A stretch of 64,000 nt of DNA from Pseudomonadota bacterium (GTDB lineage Bacteria; Campylobacterota; Campylobacteria; Campylobacterales; Sulfurospirillaceae): the NCBI GenBank assembly GCA_017860615.1, contig JAGDMU010000005.1, forward strand, positions 248,001 through 312,000. Direction: 5' to 3'. Each line of letters opens with the position of its first letter. Within the stretch, counting starts at the first letter, position 1. This document shows, in pieces, positions 56,101 through 63,897 of the stretch. Made by a program: the position numbers and the translations under genes. The notes under the pieces were generated by a model. The model saw only the letters and a program-made list of their open reading frames with translations. It was not told the DNA's origin and did not search any database.

Positions 56101-57555
56101 TGGCGTATCATCACCCATAGAACCAACGCCTTCTTTTCCGTCTTTCATCATCGGCTCAATAACCATATTTTTGACTTCTTGAGTGATGTTGAAATAGCGT
56201 TGTTCAAGCTCTAAATTTTCACGTACATAGTCTGTTGTTTTGGAAAAAGGAATGTCGACAAACTCTTGTAAGTAAACAAGTCCTTTGTTCAACCATTCGG
56301 TATAGGTATTGGAACTTTTAAGATAGTCGTTGATGTCATCATTTTTCATGATCTTGCCAAATTTAAGATCAAGCCCGATCATCTGACCGCTTTGTAAACG
56401 ACCACGCTCAATGATGTTATCTTCTTCGATATCTAAAACACCGTACTCAGAAGAGATAATGATGCGATCATCTTTGGTAATGATGTATTTAGCAGGTCTT
56501 AGACCATTTCTATCCAAAACACAGGCGATATGACGACCATCGGTTAAAGAGATAGCCGCTGGACCATCCCATGGCTCAAAATTGATACTTGAAAATTCAT
56601 AAAAAGCACGAAGCTCAGAGTCCATATGCGGTGCATTTTGCCAAGGTGCTGGAATAAGTGAACGAACAGCCTTAAAAAAGTCAAATCCATTAATCAGCAT
56701 AAATTCAAACATATTGTCTAAACTGGCACTATCGCTCACGTCATTGGTCGTCAATGGATAAAGTTTTTGAAGTTCTTCTTCTGAAAAGATAGCACTTTTC
56801 ATGCACTCACTTTTCACTTGCGTATAAAAACGATTCGCTGAAATAGAGTTAATCTCACCGTTGTGCGCTAAAGTACGAAACGGTTGTGCCAATTTCCATT
56901 TAGGTAAAGTATTGGTTGAAAAGCGTTGGTGAAACAGTGCAAAGGTTGCTTTAAAATCACTGTCGCTTAGATCTGGGAAAAAGGTTTTGATGTAGGTTGG
57001 CATCACCAAACCTTTGTACGAAATGACCTTGCTTGAAAAAGAAGCTATGTAAAAATCAGATTCACGTGTAAGTCTTTTTTCAACCATTTTGCGGGTAAGG
57101 TATAAAAGTGCTTCAAAACGTTTGGTAGCAACCAAAGATGATGATGTGACAAAGGCTTGAACAATTTGAGGTAAAGAATCAAGTGCCAATTTACCAAGGG
57201 CTTTTGTTTTTACAGGAACATCTCTGTACAAAAGAACTTTAAGGTCGTTTTGCTCACAGGTCTCTTCAAAAATTCTTTTTTGTTCATCTGTTGTTAAGAA
57301 TATCATAGCAACAGCAAACTGTTTTGGAAGATCAATTCCTAGTTTGTGTGCCTCTTTTTTCATGAAATCAACAGGCATGGAGAAAAGGAGTCCACTGCCA
57401 TCACCACTCTTGCCATCCGCAGCAATAGCACCTCTGTGCATCATTCTTTCTAATGCCGTGATAGCATCTTCGACATTTTCATGGGTTGGAATGTTTTTTA
57501 TGTTTGCGATTAATCCAAAACCGCAATTGTCTTTAAATCCTGTAATAAGATCCAT
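53131..57555 (-). CDS. gltB: Glutamate synthase large subunit
   Basis: It makes two glutamates from glutamine and 2-oxoglutarate. About 1474 residues: N-terminal glutaminase, central linker, FMN/2-oxoglutarate domain (GGDGGTGAAPLTS) with the [3Fe-4S] motif CKVLRVCHLNRC, and the C-terminal beta-helix (GGVVAILGNTGVNFGAGMTGG). I start at ATG 57555 (AAAAGG upstream): this gives a ten-residue propeptide MDLITGFKDN that would be removed to expose the catalytic Cys of CGFGLIAN. The longer frame from 57606 lacks support. gltD follows. Confidence 0.96.
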   Translation of the reverse strand: MDLITGFKDNCGFGLIANIKNIPTHENVEDAITALERMMHRGAIAADGKSGDGSGLLFSMPVDFMKKEAHKLGIDLPKQFAVAMIFLTTDEQKRIFEETCEQNDLKVLLYRDVPVKTKALGKLALDSLPQIVQAFVTSSSLVATKRFEALLYLTRKMVEKRLTRESDFYIASFSSKVISYKGLVMPTYIKTFFPDLSDSDFKATFALFHQRFSTNTLPKWKLAQPFRTLAHNGEINSISANRFYTQVKSECMKSAIFSEEELQKLYPLTTNDVSDSASLDNMFEFMLINGFDFFKAVRSLIPAPWQNAPHMDSELRAFYEFSSINFEPWDGPAAISLTDGRHIACVLDRNGLRPAKYIITKDDRIIISSEYGVLDIEEDNIIERGRLQSGQMIGLDLKFGKIMKNDDINDYLKSSNTYTEWLNKGLVYLQEFVDIPFSKTTDYVRENLELEQRYFNITQEVKNMVIEPMMKDGKEGVGSMGDDTPMAAFSKVQRNFSDYFKQKFAQVTNPPIDPIREKVVMSLNTSFGEIRNILEENPGHAVRIKSISPILMQEKYEVLDSFGDPSKPRYKDEYKNRYFSTLFEDNLKGSLEDLAYDIAQAVKNDGIRIIFLDDRGMTAKLKPMPMIMVIGRVNQVLLDEGVRSLTSIVAISGEAIDTHSCACMVGFGASAIYPYLLYATVLDECKKSEMGAYEIKTKLKNVNHALGQGLLKVMSKMGIATIASYRNSALFDVLGLGKDVVHECFDGAISLIPGLGYEDVEERLGRNHHHAYELNITKKLFPLEIGGFYKYIDGQEYHDYHPHAIHAIHKATVTGDKKDFHEFTKLVNNRGFKMIRDFFELKSDREPIALDKVESKEAIFKRFATAAMSLGSISPEAHEALGEAMNKIGGMSNSGEGGEAPERLKTNKNSRIKQIASGRFGVTPEYLRSATEIQIKVAQGAKPGEGGQLPGHKVTPLIASLRYTIPGVTLISPPPHHDIYSIEDLAQLIFDMKQINPEAIITVKLVSTAGVGTIAAGVAKAYADKIIISGGDGGTGAAPLTSIKFAGNPWEIGLSEAHNALKANHLRDNVHLQTDGGLKTGLDVIKAALLGAESYAFGTLSLTIIGCKVLRVCHLNRCSVGVATQDEKLREHFVGTVDKLINFFTLLAEDVREILAYLGYTHMEEIIGRSDLLSVIDDAFAKKFDFSSVLMRLEGPDTHNGKSNDPFDKNEFEKEILKDIYKVIENPDEKIVLHKSICNTNRSFGTLISGEIAKFYGNKGLKDDSIIFRLNGVAGQSLGAFLANGITINLKGTANDYVGKGMNGGKIVIAPKHQGRDYSCAGNTCLYGATGGKLYVAGNVGERFCVRNSGATAVVEGTGDHACEYMTGGVVAILGNTGVNFGAGMTGGVAFVYDETRDFIDKLNQELVIAERIDTDDMDEARHFLKRLLRTHINETASFKATQILENFRHAVRDFWIVRPKDMTKVPLNPEQGD

Positions 57556-57715
57556 TTCACAAGCCTTTTGTGGAATTTTCATCAAAATTCTGACGAAATC
57601 TGACAAATTTTTAAGCTAAAAGCGAGGGATGATACATTAATAATGCTTATTTTTCAATTAAAGACTGTTTTTCGAGGTTTGAAGCGTTTACTTATCGTAA
57701 TTTAAATTAATTGTC

Positions 57716-57741
57716 AATAAATTTTAAAATATAAATTTATT
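57716..57741. repeat. AT-only inverted repeat between gltB and recO
   Basis: AATAAATTT (57716-57724) and AAATTTATT (57733-57741) form a perfect 9-base inverted repeat with an 8-base AT-only spacer, in the divergent gltB/recO region. It could be an operator, or chance in a tract that is almost all A and T. Confidence 0.35.
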
Positions 57742-57779
57742 TACTTAATTTTAAAATTTAAGAATAAAAAAATACAGAG

Positions 57780-58412
57780 ATGCTAAAATTCCCTATGCAA
57801 GGATACATCATCAATTTGAATCGTGTTAAAGACGAAGATTTAATTGTCACCATTTTAACGCAAAATAGTATTAAAACAGTTTATAGATTTTATGGTGCAC
57901 GGCATTCTACAATCCACTTAGGCTATAAAATCGATTTTGAGGCCATTCCCTCCCTCAAATCATCCATACCACAGCTTCGCTCAATCATGCACCTTGGAAC
58001 ACCTTGGAACAACTATAGGGAACGTATGCTTATCTGGCAGCCGTTTATTAGACTCTTTTACATGCATCTTAAAGATATTGCCACTATTGATAGTTTCTAT
58101 TTTGATCTTTTAGAAACGTGCTCATCCATCTGGCAAAAACAAAACCCTAAACGTATTGCCATTGAAGCGTATATCAAACTTTTAACTTATGAGGGAAGAT
58201 TGCACGATGATTTTATCTGCTTTAACTGTGAAGAAGAAATAGTAGAAGATTTAACACTGATTCGAGCTTTTTTACCTGCACATAAAACATGCGCATGGAA
58301 TCAAACGTTTGAACTCTTACATGTAAAACAACTTTTTGAAGAACAGAGTACCATAGCACTGGATGATGAACAGATTGATGTGCTATGGAAAATTTTATTG
58401 GAAGGGTTTTGA
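57780..58412 (+). CDS. recO: DNA repair protein RecO (epsilon type)
   Basis: A 210-residue protein matching the short RecO of Campylobacterota: an N-terminal OB-like part (MQGYIINLNRVKDEDLIVTILTQNSIKTVYRFYGARHS) and a helical part with a Cys-containing segment (DDFICFNCEEEI) in place of the full zinc site. RecO loads RecA at gaps together with RecR, also encoded in the window. Start at ATG 57780, with MQG at 57795 as the alternative. It diverges from gltB and is convergent with the ttcA-like gene. Confidence 0.85.
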   Translation: MLKFPMQGYIINLNRVKDEDLIVTILTQNSIKTVYRFYGARHSTIHLGYKIDFEAIPSLKSSIPQLRSIMHLGTPWNNYRERMLIWQPFIRLFYMHLKDIATIDSFYFDLLETCSSIWQKQNPKRIAIEAYIKLLTYEGRLHDDFICFNCEEEIVEDLTLIRAFLPAHKTCAWNQTFELLHVKQLFEEQSTIALDDEQIDVLWKILLEGF

Positions 58413-58421
58413 TCTTTACAC

Positions 58422-58488
58422 GGATGTTAGGCAAAGCCTAGCATCCTACGCTGCGCTATGCACTGAAGCTTGCTTCTTTCGAAGCAGA
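58422..58488. repeat. Two-hairpin dispersed repeat, copy B
   Basis: Between convergent recO and the ttcA-like gene. Hairpin 1 is GGATGTTAGGC (58422-58432), loop AAA, GCCTAGCATCC (58436-58446), with one G-T pair. CCTACGCT is shared with copy A, overlapping the end of the stem. Hairpin 2 is TGCTTC (58471-58476), loop TTTC, GAAGCA (58481-58486). It may act as a terminator for both genes. Confidence 0.6.
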
Positions 58489-58516
58489 ACAATCTGTGGA
58501 CATCTTATTCCGAGAC

Positions 58517-59269
58517 TTACTCTAAAAAGCGTGCATCACTGAAGCTGGATGTTTGGATATTTTCAAATGCTTTTTTGAGTGAGATAAAAAGATCGGGGTT
58601 CTCTTTTTCCATACTAATAAGCATCTCTTTCGTTTTGGCGCGCATCACGGGCATTTTAACATCAAAACGCATCGCAGGGCATGCTTCATCTCCAATGATA
58701 GGCATCTTCGCATCCGTTGCACAATCGCGCAGTTGACGCTCTCTTACATGAATGAGCGGTCGAATCACCTGTAAGCCATTTTGAGCTCTGTAAATAGGAG
58801 GCATCGAGCGGAGTGTTCCATTGTGAGAAAAATTCATAAAAAAACTCTCTACAGCATCGTCCAGATGGTGAGCAAGCGCTAGTTTTGCATAACCATGCTC
58901 AAGCGCATAGGTATAAAGAGCGCCACGTCTCATGCGTGAAAAGAAACTGCAAAATGAGGAGTTCTCACGAATTTTATCTTGCGCAAGCTCAAAAATCTTC
59001 GTATCCACAATCTCGTGATCGATCTCATGTTCTAAGCAATGATTGTGTAATGTTTGAAGATCCTCACCCATACCATACGCAATGGTGACCGCTTTAAATT
59101 CAAAATCAAAGGGGGCAACCCGTTGCATATGTTTTAAAACATGTGCAAGGCTCAGGGAGTCTTTACCACCACTAAGACCTAGCAAAATTTTATCACCCTC
59201 ATTTATGAGGTTATAATGTGCATTGGTGCGCCCTGCAATGCGTAAGAGGCGTTTACTAATTTCGATCAT
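58517..59269 (-). CDS. TtcA-like PP-loop ATPase (tRNA thiolation family)
   Basis: A 250-residue N-type ATP pyrophosphatase with PP-loop LLGLSGGKDSLSL (about residue 33). In TtcA a CxxC pair and a third Cys bind a [4Fe-4S] cluster; here the pair reads CSFFSRMRRG, so the second Cys is Phe, while the later GDEACPAMRFDVKMP Cys is kept. I recall a recognised TtcA-like subfamily with this CSFF pattern, so this is likely subfamily character rather than damage, and the substrate may differ from cytidine-32 of tRNA. It overlaps mqnB by 14 bases. Confidence 0.78.
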   Translation of the reverse strand: MIEISKRLLRIAGRTNAHYNLINEGDKILLGLSGGKDSLSLAHVLKHMQRVAPFDFEFKAVTIAYGMGEDLQTLHNHCLEHEIDHEIVDTKIFELAQDKIRENSSFCSFFSRMRRGALYTYALEHGYAKLALAHHLDDAVESFFMNFSHNGTLRSMPPIYRAQNGLQVIRPLIHVRERQLRDCATDAKMPIIGDEACPAMRFDVKMPVMRAKTKEMLISMEKENPDLFISLKKAFENIQTSSFSDARFLE

Positions 59270-59957
59270 GGCTGAGTTCGTCCAACATCGCTATAATAAA
59301 CTGAGCACTCTCTTTAGCAGAACTGACTAAGAATTCATCAAAACTAAATCCAGCATCCATATCCGCCGCATCACTAATAGCACGAAGCACACAAAAAGGA
59401 ACATTGAGTGCGTCACACACAACGGCGACTGAAGCACCCTCCATTTCGGTTGCATCGGCATTAAATGTTGTGTGAATCCACTCTTTTTTAACACCATCGC
59501 AGATGAATTGATCGCCTGTGGCAATAATCCCCTCAAGCAATTTAATATTTTGAGTCAATGCAACTTTTTGAGCCAACGCTGTCAATGCCTTGTCCGTTTC
59601 AACATAGACAGACCCTTCAGGCACATAGCCATGAGGATGCCCAAATGCTGTAATATCAAGATCATGTTGAGCGAGTTTGGTTGCAACAAGTAAATCACCG
59701 ACTTTAAGGGAAGGATTAAGTGCACCTGCAACGCCTGAGAACAGAAGCTTTTGCGCACCAAATTTTTCAATGAGTGTTGACGCTGTAAGGCTGGCATTGA
59801 CTTTACCGATTTTGCTGTAAGCAATGACTAAATCCATTCCCTTATACGATGTTGTATAGTAACGATTCTTTGCACACTCTATTGTTTCATATTTTCCAAA
59901 AAATTCTAAAAGAGGTGTGATCTCTTCAACCATCGCACCCATAATGGCTATTTTCAT
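59256..59957 (-). CDS. mqnB: MTA/SAH (aminodeoxyfutalosine) nucleosidase
   Basis: A 233-residue nucleosidase of the Pfs/MTAN family: MKIAIMGAMVEEITPLL at the N-terminus, LLFSGVAGAL, ATGDQFI, TEMEGASVAVVC and the catalytic Asp in RAISDAADMDAG. In Campylobacter and Helicobacter this enzyme also splits 6-amino-6-deoxyfutalosine in menaquinone synthesis, and I assume the same here. ATG at 59957 has AAAGGAAAA upstream, so the longer frame from 59981 is not used. It follows fabD by ten bases. Confidence 0.9.
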   Translation of the reverse strand: MKIAIMGAMVEEITPLLEFFGKYETIECAKNRYYTTSYKGMDLVIAYSKIGKVNASLTASTLIEKFGAQKLLFSGVAGALNPSLKVGDLLVATKLAQHDLDITAFGHPHGYVPEGSVYVETDKALTALAQKVALTQNIKLLEGIIATGDQFICDGVKKEWIHTTFNADATEMEGASVAVVCDALNVPFCVLRAISDAADMDAGFSFDEFLVSSAKESAQFIIAMLDELSHDRN

Positions 59958-59967
59958 ATTTTTCCTT

Positions 59968-60891
59968 TTAAAAAAGTGCAAGCACTTCTTCTAAACTTTT
60001 CATATCAGTAATACTGTGCGTTGGCTTTTGAGAAATTCGTTTATTAAGACCTTTAAGCACAGATCCACCAAACTCAATAAAAAAGTCTACATCGTTTTCT
60101 ACATGTAAAATGGATTGTTTGTATTTTACAGGTGAAACTAACTGCGCAGAAAGAAGTGTTTTTGCCTCTGCTTTACTTTGGTAGGCACTCGCTGTAACAT
60201 TAGAAATCACAGGCATTACAAAACTCTCTTTGAGCCATTGTTCCAAATAAGCTTCAAGTTTTGGTTGAGCTTGGCTTAAAAGTGGGCAGTGGCTTGCGAC
60301 TGACATTGGAAGAAGAACGGCTTTTTTAGCACCTGCTTCTTTAAAAAGTGGCTCTAAAGATGCTAAATCATCTTTGTTTCCAGCAATAACAATCTGACCA
60401 TCACCATTATAATTTGCAGCCCAAACTTTTTTTCCAAGTTCTCTTTCTTTTTCTGTAAGGTTTTCAACAGTTCCATCATCTAAACCTAAAAGTGCCATCA
60501 TGCCAGCATTTATACCTTCACATGCTTCCTTCATTAAAAGACCACGTTGATGTACAAGTTCAACTGCATCTAAATAATCCATAGCTCCTGCTGCACTAAG
60601 GGCAGAAAATTCACCTAAGGAATGTCCAAGTACCGCTTTAGGTACTGCTTTGCACTGCTCAATAAATAGACGATGCGCGATAAGACTTACCAATAAAATG
60701 GCTGGCTGTGAAAATTCTGTTTGATCAAGTCTATCGTTCTCTTCAAATAGAAGAGTAGCAAAGTCAAATCCTACTCTTTGGCTTGCTTTTTCAAGCATCT
60801 CTTTAGCAACAGCAGAGTTATCATAAAAATCTTTTCCCATACCAATTTTTTGACTACCTTGGCCAGGAAATATAAAGATACTATTATTCAT
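59968..60891 (-). CDS. fabD: Malonyl-CoA:ACP transacylase
   Basis: It loads malonyl groups onto acyl carrier protein for fatty acid synthesis. 307 residues with the substrate motif FPGQGSQKIGMG at the N-terminus, the nucleophilic Ser in LGHSLGEFSAL (about residue 92) and the catalytic His in MSVASHCPLL (about 204). It lies between the Fis-like regulator and mqnB. The other fatty-acid gene in the window, accD, is 9 kb away. Confidence 0.95.
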   Translation of the reverse strand: MNNSIFIFPGQGSQKIGMGKDFYDNSAVAKEMLEKASQRVGFDFATLLFEENDRLDQTEFSQPAILLVSLIAHRLFIEQCKAVPKAVLGHSLGEFSALSAAGAMDYLDAVELVHQRGLLMKEACEGINAGMMALLGLDDGTVENLTEKERELGKKVWAANYNGDGQIVIAGNKDDLASLEPLFKEAGAKKAVLLPMSVASHCPLLSQAQPKLEAYLEQWLKESFVMPVISNVTASAYQSKAEAKTLLSAQLVSPVKYKQSILHVENDVDFFIEFGGSVLKGLNKRISQKPTHSITDMKSLEEVLALF

Positions 60892-60950
60892 TGATTAACC
60901 TTTTATGTTTTAGAATGTAAACATCATCCACAAAGTGAATGCTCAAACAT

Positions 60951-61715
60951 CTAGTCTATTTTTAATCTATCTTTGTAATCGTTGATTTTTTTACGCAGAG
61001 TATTTCGATTGAGTCCAAATTTTTCACTAATGGCAAGTTGAGAGCCAAATTTGGTATAACCACTTTTGATCATGGGGACGTCAAAAAGATACAAAAGATC
61101 GCGATAGTCATTTCTCCCACCAATTCGTTGGGATAAAAAACGCTCCATCATGGCTAAAATTTCTTCTTCTCCAAAAGAGTTCATCAAGTAAGCATTGTAA
61201 ACAGATCTTCTCAGCGAATAGCAGTTTTTAGTGAGATCAGGTGTAATTTCATCTAAACATGGAGTTTCACCAAACTCTCCATCAAACATCATACATGCTT
61301 CAACCGCAAATTTTTCCATCAAAGGAATGACATCTTCTTCACGTTCACGTAAAGGGGGGATGACAATCTTAAGACTAAAAAATTCATCCATAAGCGGTTC
61401 ACTAATAGGTAAGCTAGATGTTGCAATAATGCGTGTCTTATGAGCATCTAAAGCGATTTTGAGTTTTTTATAATTGGTGATTTTATGGAAATTTTTGACG
61501 ATGAGACTGCTATTTGTTTCAATGAGCGCTAAAAGTTCATTGAAAGCACTCGCATCGACAATAGGAGCTGAAACGATGTGCTTAGCAAGCGTTTGTTTAC
61601 CTACACCACTTTCACCAAAAATGAGTGCATTAATGGTTACACTTTTAAGAAGATTGGCAGATTTAAGAGCCTCCATAGAGGCTCTTGACTTTGCTATATA
61701 ATTAGTGTGATCCAC
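60951..61715 (-). CDS. Short Fis/AAA+ regulator lacking GAFTGA
   Basis: A protein of about 254 residues resembling an NtrC-type regulator without receiver domain. YIAKS starts the AAA+ part, Walker A is GESGVGKQT, and the C-terminal IPPLREREEDVIPLMEKFA is the NtrC sensor segment; a Fis-type helix-turn-helix ends the protein (LAISEKFGLNRNTLRKKINDYKDRL). The central AAA+ region is short, and the GAFTGA loop that contacts sigma-54 is absent, so it probably cannot activate sigma-54. The frame runs to 61892 only as an out-of-frame reading of the slyD tail; GTG at 61715 overlaps slyD by 14 bases, and ATG at 61676 is an alternative. Confidence 0.75.
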   Translation of the reverse strand: MDHTNYIAKSRASMEALKSANLLKSVTINALIFGESGVGKQTLAKHIVSAPIVDASAFNELLALIETNSSLIVKNFHKITNYKKLKIALDAHKTRIIATSSLPISEPLMDEFFSLKIVIPPLREREEDVIPLMEKFAVEACMMFDGEFGETPCLDEITPDLTKNCYSLRRSVYNAYLMNSFGEEEILAMMERFLSQRIGGRNDYRDLLYLFDVPMIKSGYTKFGSQLAISEKFGLNRNTLRKKINDYKDRLKID

Positions 61716-62340
61716 AACATCCGCCACCATGGGAGTGACTTTCACCGCCGCCGCAGCATCCACCTTCACCGTGTCCATGATCATCACCATGGTCGTGTGC
61801 ACCACAACATTCGTGCTCTTCATCATGGTCATGTGAACCGCATCCACCTGACCCACAGCCGCAACCACCGTGTCCGCCACCAACATAACCATTTAAGATT
61901 TCATCTGCTGTTGCTTCACGTACTTCGAGAATACTAATTGCAAATAAAAGATCTTTTCCTGCTAATGGATGGTTGAAATCAATTTCAACAGTCTCATCGT
62001 TAAAGTTTTTAACAATAACTTGAACTGTCTCACCATGCTCGCCTTGACCATAGAGTGTCATGCCGACTTGAAGTTCAAGTCCTGCAAATTGCTCTTTAGG
62101 TAATGTTTGAACAGCATTTTCATCATAAATACCATAGGCATCAGCCGCAGCTACTTTAATGTCAGCATTCTCACCAGCTTTAAGCTCTTTAATTTTCTCT
62201 TCTAGTCCTGGAATAATTTGACCTTTTCCAACAATAAAAGAGAGCGGTGCTGCATTAATATTACTATCTAAAATTTCACCATTATCAACATTTCTAAGCT
62301 CATAATGGATTGAAACTACTTGATTATCACTAATACTCAT
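61702..62340 (-). CDS. slyD: FKBP-type peptidyl-prolyl isomerase SlyD
   Basis: A 212-residue isomerase and metallochaperone. The FKBP part with inserted IF domain covers about 1-145 (YELRNVDNGEILDSN, FIVGKGQIIPGLEEKI, FNHPLAGKDLLFAI). The last 60 residues are almost only Gly, His, Cys, Asp and Glu (GGGHGGCGCGSGGCGS and onward), a metal-binding tail that in E. coli supports nickel delivery to hydrogenase. This tail is long and especially Cys-rich. The gene lies between cpoB and the AAA+ regulator, whose start overlaps its stop. Confidence 0.94.
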   Translation of the reverse strand: MSISDNQVVSIHYELRNVDNGEILDSNINAAPLSFIVGKGQIIPGLEEKIKELKAGENADIKVAAADAYGIYDENAVQTLPKEQFAGLELQVGMTLYGQGEHGETVQVIVKNFNDETVEIDFNHPLAGKDLLFAISILEVREATADEILNGYVGGGHGGCGCGSGGCGSHDHDEEHECCGAHDHGDDHGHGEGGCCGGGESHSHGGGCCGSH

Positions 62341-62450
62341 ATTTTCTCCCTTAATTTATAAACGCATGATTTTAACACATATTTGTTGTATATGCCCTTA
62401 GGCGAAAGTTTTAAGTCTATTTTTTGTGCAAAGAAGTGGTTAAAAAAGTG

Positions 62451-63389
62451 TTATTTAACTTTTTTTGCCTCTGGTGAGTCGGGATAATTCTCTTTAAGAG
62501 CTTTGTAAAAACCTTGAGCTTCTTTGGTTTTTCCAAGCTTCTCAAAAGAGGCTCCTGTATGGTAAAGAAGTGTTGGAGTATAAGCCGCTTTATCAAAAAG
62601 CGCTATACTTGATTTGTAATGTTCAATAGCAGTACTGTAAGATTTTTGACTGAAAGAAATTTCACCAAGATTAAAATTAACTTTTGCTGGTTTATAATTA
62701 CGATTTAAGAGTTCTGTATAAAGTGCTTGCGCTTCGGCATAAGATTTTTTTTCATAATATTCATCTGCTTCTTTAATCAGAGTAGCACTGTCTTTTGTAT
62801 TTAACTCTTTAGCAGAAATTGTTTTTGAAGAGGGTGTTGCAGGTGTTGTTTCTTTTACAGCATCTTTTTTAGTTGTTTCTGGTGTACTACTTGTTTTAGA
62901 AGCGGCACCTTTTCCACCTTTTAGTTCATTAGCAAGTTGATCAAATTTCTCTTTAGGAACATAGTTTTTGTTGATTGAATCAATCAGTGTGCCTAACTCA
63001 CCAACAACAACTTTTATTTTATCTTGATTTTCAATTTGAATCTTACGACTCTCCTCGACATACTCTCGAAGTTTTTTAATTTCTTCTTCAAGTTGACGCA
63101 TTTTTTCATCTTGTTTAGCAATTTTAGTTGCATAACTATCCATTACGGAGCGCATACCTTCATACTGTTCAGAAACATTACTCAGATCAACTTTACTACT
63201 ACTAATACTTTCATTAATAGTTGCAGTTTTTTGATTATTTTGAGGTTTTTTGTCACTAACACTGACAGTATTACTATAAGAAGTAGTTCCGCTACTAAAA
63301 TCGCTGGATCCAAAAGCTGAGGGTTCGCTCGATAGCGCTGCCATTGGCAGCAACGCTATCGAAAATAGAAAAATCTGTTTTTTCATCAA
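62451..63389 (-). CDS. cpoB: Tol-Pal system TPR protein CpoB (YbgF)
   Basis: A 312-residue periplasmic protein: signal peptide (LFSIALLPMAALSS), Ser/Thr-rich segment, coiled coil (about 75-130, KQDEKMRQLEEEIKKLREYVEESRK), linker and C-terminal TPR repeats (about 190-312, DEYYEKKSYAEAQALYTELLN). It coordinates wall synthesis with outer-membrane constriction together with Tol-Pal. It follows pal by eight bases, the usual tolB-pal-cpoB order. Confidence 0.92.
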   Translation of the reverse strand: MMKKQIFLFSIALLPMAALSSEPSAFGSSDFSSGTTSYSNTVSVSDKKPQNNQKTATINESISSSKVDLSNVSEQYEGMRSVMDSYATKIAKQDEKMRQLEEEIKKLREYVEESRKIQIENQDKIKVVVGELGTLIDSINKNYVPKEKFDQLANELKGGKGAASKTSSTPETTKKDAVKETTPATPSSKTISAKELNTKDSATLIKEADEYYEKKSYAEAQALYTELLNRNYKPAKVNFNLGEISFSQKSYSTAIEHYKSSIALFDKAAYTPTLLYHTGASFEKLGKTKEAQGFYKALKENYPDSPEAKKVK

Positions 63390-63397
63390 AGCAAAAA

Positions 63398-63895
63398 TTA
63401 TGGAAGTACTTTAAATTCTGCTCTTCTGTTTTTAGCCCATGCATCTTTATTGTGCTCTGTGCTAGCAGGATTACTCTCGCCATAACTTACTACAGTTACT
63501 CTATCAGCAACCATACCTTTTGCAACTAAACCATCTTTAACACTTTTTGCTCTTTTAAGACCAAGTGCATAGTTGTATTCGTCTGTACCGAATTCATCAC
63601 AGTTACCTTCAACTTTGATTGAAAAGCTTTTAGCTTCTGCAGAGTTGAATAATGCAGCGTTTGCATCGATGTTAGCTTGTTGATCTTTTCTAACGTTGTA
63701 TTTGTCAAAATCAAAATAGATTGTTTTAGAGTTAGCCTCTAAAGAAGCAATCAACTTTTGAAGTGCACTCATACCATCTGAAGCACCTTTTGTATCACTA
63801 GTTCCTTTAGTCATATCGACTTCTGGACTTTTTTGGCTACAACCTGTTAAAACCAAAACCGCTACCGCTAAGCTTGTTAAAGCTAATTTACCCAT
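63398..63895 (-). CDS. pal: Peptidoglycan-associated lipoprotein Pal
   Basis: A 165-residue outer-membrane lipoprotein. Lipobox LTGC places the lipidated Cys at about 19; the OmpA-like domain (about 55-165) binds peptidoglycan, with TIYFDFDKYNVR, VEGNCDEFGTDEYNYALGLKRA and SYGESNP. It is the outer-membrane anchor of Tol-Pal. AAAAGGATC precedes the ATG and overlaps the tolB end. A -10 sequence is visible inside the tolB tail. Confidence 0.96.
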   Translation of the reverse strand: MGKLALTSLAVAVLVLTGCSQKSPEVDMTKGTSDTKGASDGMSALQKLIASLEANSKTIYFDFDKYNVRKDQQANIDANAALFNSAEAKSFSIKVEGNCDEFGTDEYNYALGLKRAKSVKDGLVAKGMVADRVTVVSYGESNPASTEHNKDAWAKNRRAEFKVLP

Positions 63896-63897
63896 TA

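Noticed and set aside
58900-58970. Treating the missing Cys of the TtcA-like protein as a mutation
   Set aside because: The CSFFSRMRRG pattern is, as far as I recall, shared by a whole subfamily, so it is more likely subfamily character than damage.
61716-61892. N-terminal extension of the AAA+ regulator, a Val/Met/Ala-rich low-complexity segment
   Set aside because: It is an out-of-frame reading of the repetitive His/Cys tail of slyD, so it is not protein sequence of its own.
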